Shown here: positions 56,115 through 64,000 of the stretch, one piece after another
Layout of the letters: each line of letters starts with the position of its first letter
How positions within the stretch are numbered: the first letter of the stretch is position 1
Source of the DNA: Azospirillum tabaci
GTDB taxonomy: Bacteria > Pseudomonadota > Alphaproteobacteria > Azospirillales > Azospirillaceae
Assembly: GCF_014596085.1 (NCBI RefSeq)
Contig: NZ_JACCJY010000004.1
Span: 186,001-250,000 of the forward strand
Direction: 5' to 3'
DNA length: 64,000 nucleotides
Position numbers and translations under genes: made by a program
The notes under the pieces: model-generated
The model's database searches: none
What the model saw: the letters and a program-made list of their open reading frames with translations, nothing else
What the model was told of the DNA's origin: nothing

Positions 56115-56911
56115 CGGCGCCCCCCCGGGGTGGAGGCCGTGAAGGCCAGCCGCATCCCGTCGCCCACCCCGTGCAGCGCCCACAGCGTCAGCGCCAGCAG
56201 CAGCGCCGGCCCGGCCAGCGCCACGGCGTCGCCCGCACGCGCCGCGGCGCCGATGGCGGTTCCCCAGCCGGTCACCCCCTCCGGCAGGCCGAGGCCGAGC
56301 AGGCTGGCGAGGCTTTCCGCCATCAGGGCGCGGGGAAGGGCGGTCCAGGCCGCCGCGGCGAGCGGCAGGACGGTGTTGGGCAGGATGTGGCGGCGCAGCC
56401 GGCGTCCGTTGGGAATCCCGGCGGCCTGGACGGCGCTCAGGAACTCCCGCCGCAGCAGGGCGCGCAGTTCGTCCCGCGCGATGACGGCCACCGCCGGGGC
56501 GGCGATCAGGGCGGCCACCACGGCCATCGGCGCCAGCCCGCGCTCCGGACCCAGCAATCCGCCGGCCAGCGGCAGGGCCAGCGCCAGGGGCAGGCCGGTC
56601 AGGGCGGCGGCGGGTGTCATCATCATCCGCTCCGCCCGCTCGCCCAGGGCCACCGCGGCGCCTCCCCAGAGCAGGCCGAGCGCCGCCCCACCCAGCCCGG
56701 CGAGCAGCGCGAAGGACAGGCTCTGGTGCCCGGCGGCCAGCGCCGCCCCAACCGGGCCGCCCCCGGCGACGAGGCCCGCCGCCACCGCCAGCATCAGCGC
56801 CGCGAGAACGGTCAGCCCCGCCGCGGCGGGCCGGTGTGCGGTCAGCCGCTGCCCGGCCTTCTGCCAGGGGCCGTCGCGCCAGTGTGGATCGGTGCCGGCG
56901 GGTTCGTGCAT
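56111..56911 (-). CDS. ABC transporter permease, DppC-like (SBP-less operon)
   Basis: A 266-residue permease with about six TM helices and an EAA-type loop (RDELRALLRREFLSAVQAAG, RRLRRHILPNTVLPL), then AESLASLLGLGLPEGVTGWG corresponding to the DppC E-A-x-L-S-x-L-G-L-G motif. The N-terminal GTDxxGRD motif of DppC is missing. It overlaps both neighbours (TGATG and GTGA), so three-gene translational coupling is likely. Confidence 0.85.
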   Translation of the reverse strand: MHEPAGTDPHWRDGPWQKAGQRLTAHRPAAAGLTVLAALMLAVAAGLVAGGGPVGAALAAGHQSLSFALLAGLGGAALGLLWGGAAVALGERAERMMMTPAAALTGLPLALALPLAGGLLGPERGLAPMAVVAALIAAPAVAVIARDELRALLRREFLSAVQAAGIPNGRRLRRHILPNTVLPLAAAAWTALPRALMAESLASLLGLGLPEGVTGWGTAIGAAARAGDAVALAGPALLLALTLWALHGVGDGMRLAFTASTPGGRR

Positions 56912-57618
56912 CAGGCCATCCGGGCGCGCGGGTCGATCCAGCCGTGCAGCGCGCGGCCCAGCGCCCCCAGCAGCACGGCGAGGCCGCACAGCCCGGCGAG
57001 CGCGGCGACGGCCATGCCGGCATCCCCGGCGCGCGCCGCCTCGACGAACAGCCGCCCGGCTCCTGAAAAGCCGGTCCCGGACAGGTTTTCCACCGCCACG
57101 GCCGCGGTCACCGTTCCCGCCACGGCGCTGCGCAGGCCGCCCATCGCCGCCGACAGCCCCAGCGGCAGGGCGAGCCGCCACAGCAGGGCGGAGCCGTCCA
57201 TCCCCCGCCCGCGCGCCGCCAGCAGAACCGTGTCCTCCGCCCCGGCCCGCGCCCGGCCGGCGAGCGTCGTGGCCTGGGCGGCGGCGGGCAGGGCGAGGGC
57301 GGCGAGGCCCAGCAGGACGGGCGCCTTCGCCAGCGTGGCGGCGAAGACCGCGGCCAGCAGAAAGCCCGGCATGGCCGGACCCACCCAGCCCAGGACGGCG
57401 CCCGCTCCGCCCATGACACCGAGCAGGGCGCCGAGCCCGGTCCCCAGCGCCAGCGCCGGAAGAACCAGCGCCAGCGTCGCCGGCAAGGCGGCCAGCGCGG
57501 CGCCCAATGCCTGCGTCCAGCCGGGTCCCGCCAGCGCGGCCACCACGGCGGCGGCGAGCGCGAGGCCCAGCAGGGCCGGCACCACGGCCAGCACCCGGCG
57601 CAGGACGAGGCTCAGCAT
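56911..57618 (-). CDS. Short ABC transporter permease, DppB-like
   Basis: A 235-residue permease, about 80-100 residues shorter than standard DppB. The periplasmic loop after TM1 (with GDP and the MGLD segment) is absent. The EAA loop (AARGRGMDGSALLWRLALPL) and VENLSGTGFSGAGRLFVEAA match DppB. First gene of the operon with the DppC-like permease and the degenerate ATPase. No substrate-binding protein is in the operon. Confidence 0.82.
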   Translation of the reverse strand: MLSLVLRRVLAVVPALLGLALAAAVVAALAGPGWTQALGAALAALPATLALVLPALALGTGLGALLGVMGGAGAVLGWVGPAMPGFLLAAVFAATLAKAPVLLGLAALALPAAAQATTLAGRARAGAEDTVLLAARGRGMDGSALLWRLALPLGLSAAMGGLRSAVAGTVTAAVAVENLSGTGFSGAGRLFVEAARAGDAGMAVAALAGLCGLAVLLGALGRALHGWIDPRARMA

Positions 57619-57876
57619 CGGCCCCGCCGGGAGCGGGCGGCCGTGACGGGCGGAGTCGACGGGGGAGCGGACAAGCGGATCACAACAGGCGGGTCATCCG
57701 ACAATGGCGGACACGAATGGAGTCCTCCTGACGGTACCCAGGTCCCGGCCGGTCGGGCAATGGAATTTCGCCTCTCGGCGGGGGTCGGGGAGGGTTGGGC
57801 GGCTGCGGTGTTGTTCGGGCATTCGCCTTCCTGGCCGGTCGCAGCCCGTCCCGAACGCACCATATGTGAAACCCCG

Positions 57877-60312
57877 ATGCCGATCTCCGCAGGAACCCCG
57901 GTCCAGCCGCGTCCAATGCCCGACCAGCCGTCCCTCCCCACGCCGCCGGACCCAAAGCTCACTGGGGCGCTCACTGGGGCGCTCACTGGGGTGCTCTCCA
58001 CGGTGGCCGCGGACCCTCTGCTGGTGCCGGGCCGCACCTGCTGGCGGGTGGAGCGGGCGGAGCGGGTCGGGGTCATCGTCGATGCCGAGGACTACTTCGC
58101 GCTCGCCAAGGCGGCGATGCGGCAGGCGCGGCGCAGCATCTATCTGACCGCCTGGGACTTCGACGCCCGCATCCGGCTGACCCCGCAGATGCGCCATCCG
58201 CGCCGCCCCGACAAGCTGGGCAACCTGCTGAACTGGCTGGCCGCAACCCGCCCGGACCTGACCATCCACGTGCTGAAGTGGGACTATGCGGAGCTGTTCG
58301 ATCTGGCCCGCTGGTCGCAGCCGCTGTTCCTGCGCGGCTGGCTCAGCCATCCGCGGCTCCAGTACCGGCTGGACGGCGACCATCCCGCCGGGGCCTGCCA
58401 CCATCAGAAGATGCTGGTGGTCGACGACCGGCTGGCCTTCTGCGGCGGGCTGGACATCACCGCCAACCGCTGGGACACCCGCGCCCACCGTGCCGACGAG
58501 CCGTTGCGCCGCCAGCCGGACGGCACCCCCTATGAGCCCTTCCACGACGTGATGATGGCGGTGGACGGCGACGCCGCCCGCGCGCTGGGCGACCTGTTCC
58601 GCGAACGTTGGCGCCGCGCCACCGGCTGCGTGCTGTCGCCGCCCGCCATGGACGTGCTTGGTGGCGGCGGCGGCCTTTCCGACGGCAAGCGCCCCCGGCG
58701 GCTGCGGCTGAAGGCGCGCCGGGCCGGGCCGGACAGCCCCGACCCCTGGCCGCAACAGCTCGTCCCGCTGCTCAAGGATATGCCGGTCGGCATCGCCCGC
58801 ACCGAACCCGGCTACAACGGGCGCGCCGAGGTGCGGGAGGTGGAGGCGCTCTACACCGCCGCCATCGCCGCGGCCGAGCGCTTCATCTACATGGAGAGCC
58901 AGTATTTCGCTTCGGTCGCCGTGGCCGAGGCGCTGAAGGCGCGGCTGGCCGAGCCGGACGGGCCGGAAATCGTCGTCGTCAACTCCGCCCGCACGTCGAG
59001 CTGGCTGGAGAACACCGTGATGCTCGGCGCCCGCGCCCGGCTGGTGAAGGAGTTGCGGGAGGCCGACCGGGACGGGCGCTTCCGCTTCTACATCGCGAAG
59101 ACCGGCGAGGCGAAGACCGGCGAGGCGAAGACCGGTGAGGCGAAATCCGGCAGTGTCGGCATCACCATCCACGCCAAGGTGATGGTGGTGGACGACCGGC
59201 TTCTGCGCATCGGCTCGGCCAACCTGAACAACCGGTCGATGGGGCTGGACACCGAATGCGATCTGGCGCTGGAGGCGCCGCACGGGCGCGCGGAGGGGCG
59301 CGAGGCCCGGCAGGCCATCGCCGGGGTGCGCGACGACCTGATCGCCGAGCATCTCGGGGTGGCGCCGGAAAGCGTGACGGCGGAGCTGCGCCGCTCCGGC
59401 TCGCTCATCCGCACGGTGGAGGCGCTGCGCCGGCCCGGCGGACGGACGCTGGAGCCGCTGGAGGATGCCGACCCCGGCCTGCTGGCCGCCGCCGTCGCCG
59501 ACTCCATGCTCTTCGACCCGGAACGCCCGGTGGGTGCGGCGGACATCGTGTGGCGCGTCCTGCCGTCGCGCATCCCGCGGCGTCATCACTGGCTGGCGCT
59601 GGCGGTCGTCCTGGCGGTGGTCGGCGCCGTCTGGGGCTTGTGGAACCACACGCCGCTGCGCGACTGGGCGACGCTGGACGCCGTTCTGGGGGCGTTCGAG
59701 CGCCTGCGCGAATCGGCCCTCGGGCCGCTGTGGCTGATCCTGCTCTATGTCGCCGGGGGCTTCGTGCTGTTTCCGGTGCTGCTGCTGATCGCGGCGACGG
59801 CCATCGCGCTGGGGCCGTGGATGGGCTTCCCGACCGCGCTGGCCGGGGTGCTGGCCTCCGCCGCGGCGCTGTTCTGGGTGGGGCGGCTCACCGGCCAGCG
59901 TCCCATCGAGCGCTACGGCGGCGCGGTGGTGCGGCGGGCCAGCGCCGCGCTCGGCGAGCGCGGCGTGCTGGCCATGGCGGCGCTGCGGGTGGTTCCGGTG
60001 GCCCCCTTCACTGTGGTGAACCTCGTCGCGGGGGCTTCCCGCATCCGGTTTCCCGACTATCTGTTCGGGACAATCCTGGGAATGGCGCCGGGAATCCTGG
60101 TCTTCAACCTGCTCGGGCACCAGCTTGAGCGTGTGTTGACGGAACCGACGACCACCGACATGGTTCTTCTGGGTCTGGCGGCGGTGACCGCGCTGGGGCT
60201 CGGCTGGGCCGGCAATCGGCTGGTGCGGGCTCTGGGGGCGAGGCGGCCGACCACCGGGCTGACCACCGGGCCGGCCACCGGAGAAACAGCGAAGGGAGAC
60301 CAACAGCGGTGA
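57877..60312 (+). CDS. Phospholipase D-like protein fused to a VTT (DedA-type) domain
   Basis: An 811-residue protein. Two PLD modules have HKD motifs HHQKMLVVDD (near 176) and HAKVMVVDDRLLRIGSANLN (near 432). A C-terminal membrane domain of about six helices (580-780) includes the VTT/SNARE-associated pattern (FPVLLLIAATAIALGPWMGF, LRVVPVAPFTVVNLVAGASR). PLD enzymes with two HKD motifs act as cardiolipin synthases or transphosphatidylases. The downstream EEP gene overlaps by GTGA, recalling clsB(ybhO)-ybhP of E. coli. Repeats: LTGA x3 near the N-terminus (12-bp units) and AKTGE x3 before HKD2. Start ATG 57877; ATG 57916 possible. Confidence 0.88.
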   Translation: MPISAGTPVQPRPMPDQPSLPTPPDPKLTGALTGALTGVLSTVAADPLLVPGRTCWRVERAERVGVIVDAEDYFALAKAAMRQARRSIYLTAWDFDARIRLTPQMRHPRRPDKLGNLLNWLAATRPDLTIHVLKWDYAELFDLARWSQPLFLRGWLSHPRLQYRLDGDHPAGACHHQKMLVVDDRLAFCGGLDITANRWDTRAHRADEPLRRQPDGTPYEPFHDVMMAVDGDAARALGDLFRERWRRATGCVLSPPAMDVLGGGGGLSDGKRPRRLRLKARRAGPDSPDPWPQQLVPLLKDMPVGIARTEPGYNGRAEVREVEALYTAAIAAAERFIYMESQYFASVAVAEALKARLAEPDGPEIVVVNSARTSSWLENTVMLGARARLVKELREADRDGRFRFYIAKTGEAKTGEAKTGEAKSGSVGITIHAKVMVVDDRLLRIGSANLNNRSMGLDTECDLALEAPHGRAEGREARQAIAGVRDDLIAEHLGVAPESVTAELRRSGSLIRTVEALRRPGGRTLEPLEDADPGLLAAAVADSMLFDPERPVGAADIVWRVLPSRIPRRHHWLALAVVLAVVGAVWGLWNHTPLRDWATLDAVLGAFERLRESALGPLWLILLYVAGGFVLFPVLLLIAATAIALGPWMGFPTALAGVLASAAALFWVGRLTGQRPIERYGGAVVRRASAALGERGVLAMAALRVVPVAPFTVVNLVAGASRIRFPDYLFGTILGMAPGILVFNLLGHQLERVLTEPTTTDMVLLGLAAVTALGLGWAGNRLVRALGARRPTTGLTTGPATGETAKGDQQR
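59095..59150 (+). repeat. 15-bp in-frame repeat inside the PLD gene
   Basis: GCGAAGACCGGCGAG at 59095-59109 and 59110-59124, GCGAAGACCGGTGAG at 59125-59139 and a partial fourth copy to 59150. It encodes AKTGE units in a loop just before the second HKD motif, so copy-number change would lengthen a loop near the active site without a frameshift. Confidence 0.9.
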
Positions 60313-61121
60313 TCCGATTCAGCCGAGAGCGTGTGGAGCGGATCGCCTCCGCGCTGCGCGCCGCCCGCGTCCGCCGTCCGAAACGCCGCGTCGACAGCCG
60401 CAGCGGCCCGGTGCCGGAGGGCATGGCGCCGCTGCGCGTGGCGACCTGGAACATCCACAGCTGCGTCGGGCTGGACGCGCGCTTCGCGCCGGACCGCATC
60501 GCCGAGGTCATCAAGGAGCTGGACGTCGATCTGGTCGGGCTCCAGGAGGTCGGCTGGCACCACCGCGGCGAATCCGGGCTGGATCAGTTCGCCTTCCTGG
60601 AACGGGCGACCGGCCTGAAGGCCCACGCCGGCCCGACCAAGCACAACGCCCACGCCCATTACGGCAACGCCATCCTGACCCGGCTGCCGGTCCTGAAATG
60701 CGAGCCCATCGACCTCAGCGTCGGGCGGCGGGAGCCGCGCGGCGGCATCGACGTGATCGTCGAGGTGGAGGGGCGCCCGGTGCGCATCATCGTCGCCCAT
60801 CTCGGCCTCGACCCGTGGGAGCGAGCGCGGCAGGTCGGCGCCATCGTGGACCGGCTGGAGGAACAGCCCGCCCTGCCGACCCTGTTCATGGGCGACCTCA
60901 ACGAATGGGCACCGAACTCCCCGCGGCTGCGCAAGCTGGCCGAGGCCTTTCCCGACTGGGCCAGCCCGCGCAGCTTCCACGCGCGGATGCCCACGTTGCG
61001 GCTCGACCGCATCTATGTGAACAACGGGCTGACCATCCCGTCCTACGAGGTGGTGCGCACAGTGTTGACGCGCCGCGCGTCCGACCATCTTCCGGTGCGC
61101 GCCACCGTGGCGGTGCCATAA
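60309..61121 (+). CDS. Endonuclease/exonuclease/phosphatase-family hydrolase (YbhP-like)
   Basis: A 270-residue EEP-fold enzyme with LRVATWNIHSCVG, Glu in VGLQEVGWHH, Asn/Asp in FMGDLNEWAP and the C-terminal RRASDHLPVRATV. Basic, Arg-rich N-terminus (RAARVRRPKRRVDSR). GTG start overlaps the PLD stop (GTGA). In E. coli the homologous pair ybhO(clsB)-ybhP acts in cardiolipin synthesis, so phosphohydrolysis of a lipid intermediate is a better guess than nuclease activity. Confidence 0.9.
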   Translation: MIRFSRERVERIASALRAARVRRPKRRVDSRSGPVPEGMAPLRVATWNIHSCVGLDARFAPDRIAEVIKELDVDLVGLQEVGWHHRGESGLDQFAFLERATGLKAHAGPTKHNAHAHYGNAILTRLPVLKCEPIDLSVGRREPRGGIDVIVEVEGRPVRIIVAHLGLDPWERARQVGAIVDRLEEQPALPTLFMGDLNEWAPNSPRLRKLAEAFPDWASPRSFHARMPTLRLDRIYVNNGLTIPSYEVVRTVLTRRASDHLPVRATVAVP

Positions 61122-61161
61122 CCGATATTCCTGCTCGGGTATGCCGGACCCTTGACCCATG

Positions 61162-61203
61162 AAAGGCGCGTGCGCGGTTCCGCGTGCGCGCCTTTCTCTT
61201 TTG
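61162..61203 (+). terminator. Terminator of the PLD-EEP operon
   Basis: AAAGGCGCG-TG-CGCGG-TT-CCGCG-TG-CGCGCCTTT hairpin followed by CTCTTTT; about 40 bp after the EEP stop. Confidence 0.75.
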
Positions 61204-61228
61204 GTCTGATCCTCCTGACTTGACCCAT

Positions 61229-61239
61229 TTGCAGTGCAG
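61229..61239. promoter_or_regulatory. TTGCAGTGCAG motif, possible PhaR site
   Basis: A TGCA-rich element 176 bp upstream of phaZ. PhaR regulators of PHA metabolism in alphaproteobacteria recognise TGC/GCA-rich elements of this kind. Tentative. Confidence 0.3.
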
Positions 61240-61346
61240 CGTTGCGTGGTCTGTTTCGTGTGGCTGACTGTTTCTCATGTAAGTTTTTTGCCCGAGAACG
61301 GGTGTCGGCTATTGACCTTTTGGATAAGGACTGGCCAATCTGTTGG

Positions 61347-61362
61347 TTGGTCATACGACCAA
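61347..61362. promoter_or_regulatory. Palindrome TTGGTC-N4-GACCAA upstream of phaZ
   Basis: Perfect 6-bp arms, 53-68 bp before the phaZ start codon, where a TetR-type operator could lie. The rest of the 293-bp gap 61122-61414 shows no gene. Confidence 0.4.
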
Positions 61363-61414
61363 TGACAGCACCCAGCCGACCGGGCGTGGGATCAACCGCC
61401 GAAGCGAGGACCTG

Positions 61415-62635
61415 TTGCTTTACCATCTCTACGATCTGCAGCACGCCGCTCTGCGCCCGATGCGCCTCCTGGCCGAAGCGACCCAACACACCTTCCAGAA
61501 CCCGTTCAGCCCGGTTTCCTACACCCGCGTCGGGCGCGCCGTGGCCGCCGGCGCGGAACTGCTGGAGCGCACAACCCGCCGCTTCCCCAAGCCGGAGTTC
61601 GGCCTGAAGACCACGGTGGTGAACGGCGAGACGGTGGCGGTCACCGAGCGCATCGCCCACCGCAAGCCCTTCTGCAACCTGCTGCACTTCGCCAAGCCGG
61701 AGGGCACCCCGGCGCAGCCGCGCGTCCTGCTGGTCGCCCCGATGTCGGGGCACCACGCGACCTTGCTGCGCGGCACGGTGGCGGCGCTGCTGGCCGACCA
61801 CGACGTCTTCGTCACCGACTGGATCGACGCCCGGCTGGTGCCGCTGGCGCGGGGGCGGTTCGACCTGGACGACTACATCGACACGGTGACGGAGCTGATC
61901 CGCTTCCTGGGGCCGCAGACCCACGTCATCGCGGTGTGCCAGCCGGCGGTCCCGGTTCTGGCCGCGGTGTCGCTGATGGCGGCGGGGGACGAGGCGGTGC
62001 AGCCGCGCTCCATGACGCTGATGGGCGGTCCCATCGACCCGATGGCCAACCCGACCGTGCCGGTGAAGCTGGCGGCGACCCACCCGCTCTCCTGGTTCGA
62101 GCGCAACGTCATCACCACCGTCCCGGCCTACTATCCGGGCGGCTTCCGTCAGGTCTATCCAGGCTTCATCCAGCTCTCCGGCTTCATGTCGATGAACCTG
62201 GACCGCCACATCGGGGAGCATGTCGGCCTGTTCCGCCACCTCGTCCGCGGCGACGGCGATTCCGCGGAGCAGCACCGCCGCTTCTACGACGAGTATCTGT
62301 CGGTCATGGACCTGTCGGCGGAATTCTACCTGCAGACCATCGAGACGGTGTTCCAGAAGCACGCGCTGGCCAACGGCACCATGGAGTCGCGCGGGCGCAA
62401 GGTGGAGCCGGCGGCGATCCGCCGGACCGCCGTGATGACGGTGGAAGGCGAGCTGGACGACATCTCCGCCCCCGGCCAGACCGAGTCGGCGCACCGCCTC
62501 TGCGCCTCGCTGCCCGACGGCATGCGCGCCCGCCATTTCCAGAAGGGCGTCGGGCACTACGGCATCTTCAACGGCCGGCGCTGGCGCGAGAGCATCATGC
62601 CGGCGGTGCGGGAGTTCATCCGCAAGCACGATTGA
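61415..62635 (+). CDS. phaZ: Intracellular polyhydroxyalkanoate depolymerase
   Basis: A 406-residue PHA depolymerase. The start is the TTG at 61415 (MLYHLYDLQHAALRPMRLLA), 4 bp after GAGGA and matching the universal N-terminus of the family. Upstream ATG readings are not conserved-looking. The catalytic Cys replaces Ser in VIAVCQPAVPVL (C175), as in Ralstonia PhaZ1. Oxyanion region APMSGHHATLLRGTV, VEGELDDISAPGQT with Asp, and GHYGIFNGRRW with His. It mobilises PHB granules. Confidence 0.94.
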   Translation: MLYHLYDLQHAALRPMRLLAEATQHTFQNPFSPVSYTRVGRAVAAGAELLERTTRRFPKPEFGLKTTVVNGETVAVTERIAHRKPFCNLLHFAKPEGTPAQPRVLLVAPMSGHHATLLRGTVAALLADHDVFVTDWIDARLVPLARGRFDLDDYIDTVTELIRFLGPQTHVIAVCQPAVPVLAAVSLMAAGDEAVQPRSMTLMGGPIDPMANPTVPVKLAATHPLSWFERNVITTVPAYYPGGFRQVYPGFIQLSGFMSMNLDRHIGEHVGLFRHLVRGDGDSAEQHRRFYDEYLSVMDLSAEFYLQTIETVFQKHALANGTMESRGRKVEPAAIRRTAVMTVEGELDDISAPGQTESAHRLCASLPDGMRARHFQKGVGHYGIFNGRRWRESIMPAVREFIRKHD

Positions 62636-62644
62636 GGCCGCTGG

Positions 62645-62675
62645 AACCCCTCTCCCGCCCTGGGAGAGGGGTTTT
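62645..62675 (+). terminator. Terminator of phaZ, CCCCTCTCCC/GGGAGAGGGG palindrome
   Basis: AACCCCTCTCCC (62645-62656) pairs with GGGAGAGGGGTT (62662-62673), then TT, giving a T tract of four. Here a member of the dispersed palindrome family serves as terminator. Confidence 0.8.
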
Positions 62676-62683
62676 CCATAGGA

Positions 62684-63769
62684 TCAGCGCTTCGGAACGC
62701 CCACCGGGCGCAGCTCGTGGAGCAGCCAGACCAGCCCGGACACCAGCAGGATCGCCCCCGCCTGATGGGCGGCGCCCAGCGGTATCCACACGAAGCTCAG
62801 CAGCGTGGCGATGCCCAGCCCGATCTGCACCAGCACCATCGCCGCGGTCAGCAGCGCCACCCGCCCGGCGCGGCCCGGCAGGCGGGCGACCCGCACCCGG
62901 AGAGCCAGCCCGAGCACCACGAGGCCGGTCAGCAGCGCCAGCGCCCGGTGCGTCAGCTGGATGGCCGCGGTGTTCTCGAAAAGGTTGATCCACCAGGGCG
63001 TCAGGTTGGCGACTTCCGGCGGGATGACCTGGCCGGCCATCAGCGGGAAGGTGTTGTAGGCCAGCCCGGCATCCGTCCCGGCGACGAAGGCCCCCCAGAC
63101 GATGGTGACGCCGGTCAGCCCCAGGGCCCAGCGCGCGTGCTTGCGCAGCCGGCCGGACTCGGTCGCCCAGCCGGCCAGCGGCAGCGGGTCGAGAATCCCC
63201 AGCGCGGTGCGCAGCAGCAGCCCGTAGATCAGGATCGCCGTGCCGAGATGCAGCGCCAGCCTGTACTGGCTGACGTCGGGCCGGTCGACCAGACCGCTCT
63301 TGACCATGTACCAGCCGATCACTCCTTGGAGCCCGCCGAGCAGGAACAGCCCGGCCAGCTTCGGCCACAGGTCGGCGGGGATGCGCCCGTTGACCCAGAA
63401 GCGCAGGAAGGGGATCAGGAAGACGAAGCCGATCAGCTGCCCCCAGAAGCGGTGGAACCACTCCCACCAGAAGATCTGCTTGAAGGCCGCCAGATCCATC
63501 GCCGAGTTGTAGATGCGGAACTCCGGCGTGGTCTGGTAGAGGCCGAAGACGCGGTTCCATTCCGCTTCCGACAAGGGCGGCAGGATGCCGATCAGCGGCT
63601 TCCACTCCACCATCGACAGGCCGGACTCGGTCAGGCGCGTGATGGCGCCGATCACCGCCATGGCAAAGACCATCGCGCAGCAGACGAGAAGCCAATAGGC
63701 GATGGGGCGGGTGGAGGCGGGGTCGCGGACGTCTTTCCCGGCGAGGGCGGGGGCGGTGATGTCGGTCAC
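62684..63769 (-). CDS. ctaA: Heme A synthase (COX15/CtaA)
   Basis: A 361-residue eight-helix membrane protein with the haem-ligand histidines in WWEWFHRFWGQ, LALHLGTA, IQLTHRALALL and GAAHQAGA. N-terminal RLTESGLSMVEWKPLIGILP is diagnostic of the alphaproteobacterial/mitochondrial COX15 type. It oxidises haem O to haem A for aa3-type cytochrome oxidase. Confidence 0.96.
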   Translation of the reverse strand: MTDITAPALAGKDVRDPASTRPIAYWLLVCCAMVFAMAVIGAITRLTESGLSMVEWKPLIGILPPLSEAEWNRVFGLYQTTPEFRIYNSAMDLAAFKQIFWWEWFHRFWGQLIGFVFLIPFLRFWVNGRIPADLWPKLAGLFLLGGLQGVIGWYMVKSGLVDRPDVSQYRLALHLGTAILIYGLLLRTALGILDPLPLAGWATESGRLRKHARWALGLTGVTIVWGAFVAGTDAGLAYNTFPLMAGQVIPPEVANLTPWWINLFENTAAIQLTHRALALLTGLVVLGLALRVRVARLPGRAGRVALLTAAMVLVQIGLGIATLLSFVWIPLGAAHQAGAILLVSGLVWLLHELRPVGVPKR

Positions 63770-63962
63770 GGACGGGCGGCTCCGGATGATGCGGAAAAGG
63801 TCCGGGGGGATAGGGACCTCCGGCTCATGTGGGGTGCGGCAGCGGCTGCGTCAAACGGACACGGGTTACCCCGTGGCCAGCGACACCGGTTTCGGGTGAA
63901 GGCGGCGGGTTGCGGGTGTTACAAATATCAGTCTTACCAACGGCTTCGGATGCGGGGCGGCG

Positions 63963-64000
63963 ATGGCGGACCTCACCCTCGGCTTCGGCCTGTCGTTCCA
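63963..64000 (+). CDS. First codons of an unidentified gene (runs off the right edge)
   Basis: ATG at 63963 preceded by GGGGCGG and opening MADLTLGFGLSF. Only 12 codons are visible, so no identification. Divergent from ctaA; the 193-bp gap shows no clear element. Confidence 0.5.
   Translation, partial: MADLTLGFGLSF

Overview
The window is high-GC (about 68-70 % by eye) alphaproteobacterial chromosomal DNA. I place it in the Azospirillum brasilense group. The P-II protein at 18648-18986 reads as GlnZ, the second P-II paralogue of that genus. It lies between a ubiH-type gene and an aminotransferase gene, followed by ftsK and lolA. The rph/hrcA-grpE and dnaK-dnaJ layout, many GTG/TTG starts and the RegPrecise-style regulators also fit Rhodospirillales. 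I see no IS element, prophage, CRISPR array or rRNA. One tRNA-Arg(ACG) is present.

Layout. 0-9 kb: heat-shock block (rph partial, hrcA, grpE, a lone CheY-like receiver, DUF1848, two small unknowns, dnaK with a sigma-32-like promoter, dnaJ). 9-19 kb: a diguanylate cyclase; a tesA / ybbA-ybbP arrangement as in enterobacteria; a tight tesA-FIST-aldo/keto reductase-thpR operon; ubiH; glnZ with a sigma-54-like promoter. 19-26 kb: aminotransferase, ftsK, lolA, an HdeD-like membrane protein, comM/yifB. 26-32.5 kb: two unknown membrane proteins of lower GC, then a creatininase-family hydrolase beside a peptide-type ABC transporter (binding protein and two permeases, no ATPase), then gpt. 32.6-36.3 kb: tRNA-Arg, small zinc-finger-like and basic ORFs, YgjV, and three ferritin-like four-helix proteins, one under an EcfG-type stress promoter. 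36.2-44.8 kb: korAB (2-oxoacid:ferredoxin oxidoreductase) translationally coupled to a rubrerythrin-like gene, a Mo-cofactor oxidoreductase, a PAS histidine kinase, a DJ-1/PfpI-like protein lacking the catalytic Cys, and isocitrate lyase. 44.8-51.9 kb: a RamB/ScfR-type regulator divergent from aceA, ferredoxin-NADP reductase, a GH17 beta-glucan enzyme, a divergent PyrE-like PRTase, and an RR/HD-GYP protein. 51.9-64 kb: MscS channel, an Opp/Dpp-like ABC operon with a strikingly degenerate fused ATPase, a PLD-VTT protein coupled to an EEP-family hydrolase, phaZ, ctaA, and the first codons of one more gene.

How the genes fit. Much of the window is stress and carbon/nitrogen economy of a free-living diazotroph: chaperones, P-II signalling, glyoxylate shunt with its own regulator, PHA mobilisation, reduced-ferredoxin metabolism (KorAB, Fpr), iron/oxygen protection (ferritin-like proteins) and c-di-GMP turnover. 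The observations most worth a second look are: (i) the ABC operon at 54.4-57.6 kb, whose fused ATPase has lost signature, Q-loop and H-loop residues while keeping Walker A motifs and the Opp-type Cys tail; (ii) the korA-korB-rubrerythrin coupling; (iii) four TTTGTAAA-like boxes between aceA and its putative regulator; (iv) a C-to-D PfpI-like pseudo-enzyme; (v) a scatter of 12-19 bp tandem repeats, usually multiples of three inside genes; and (vi) a family of intergenic CCCCTCTCCC/GGGAGAGGGG palindromes.
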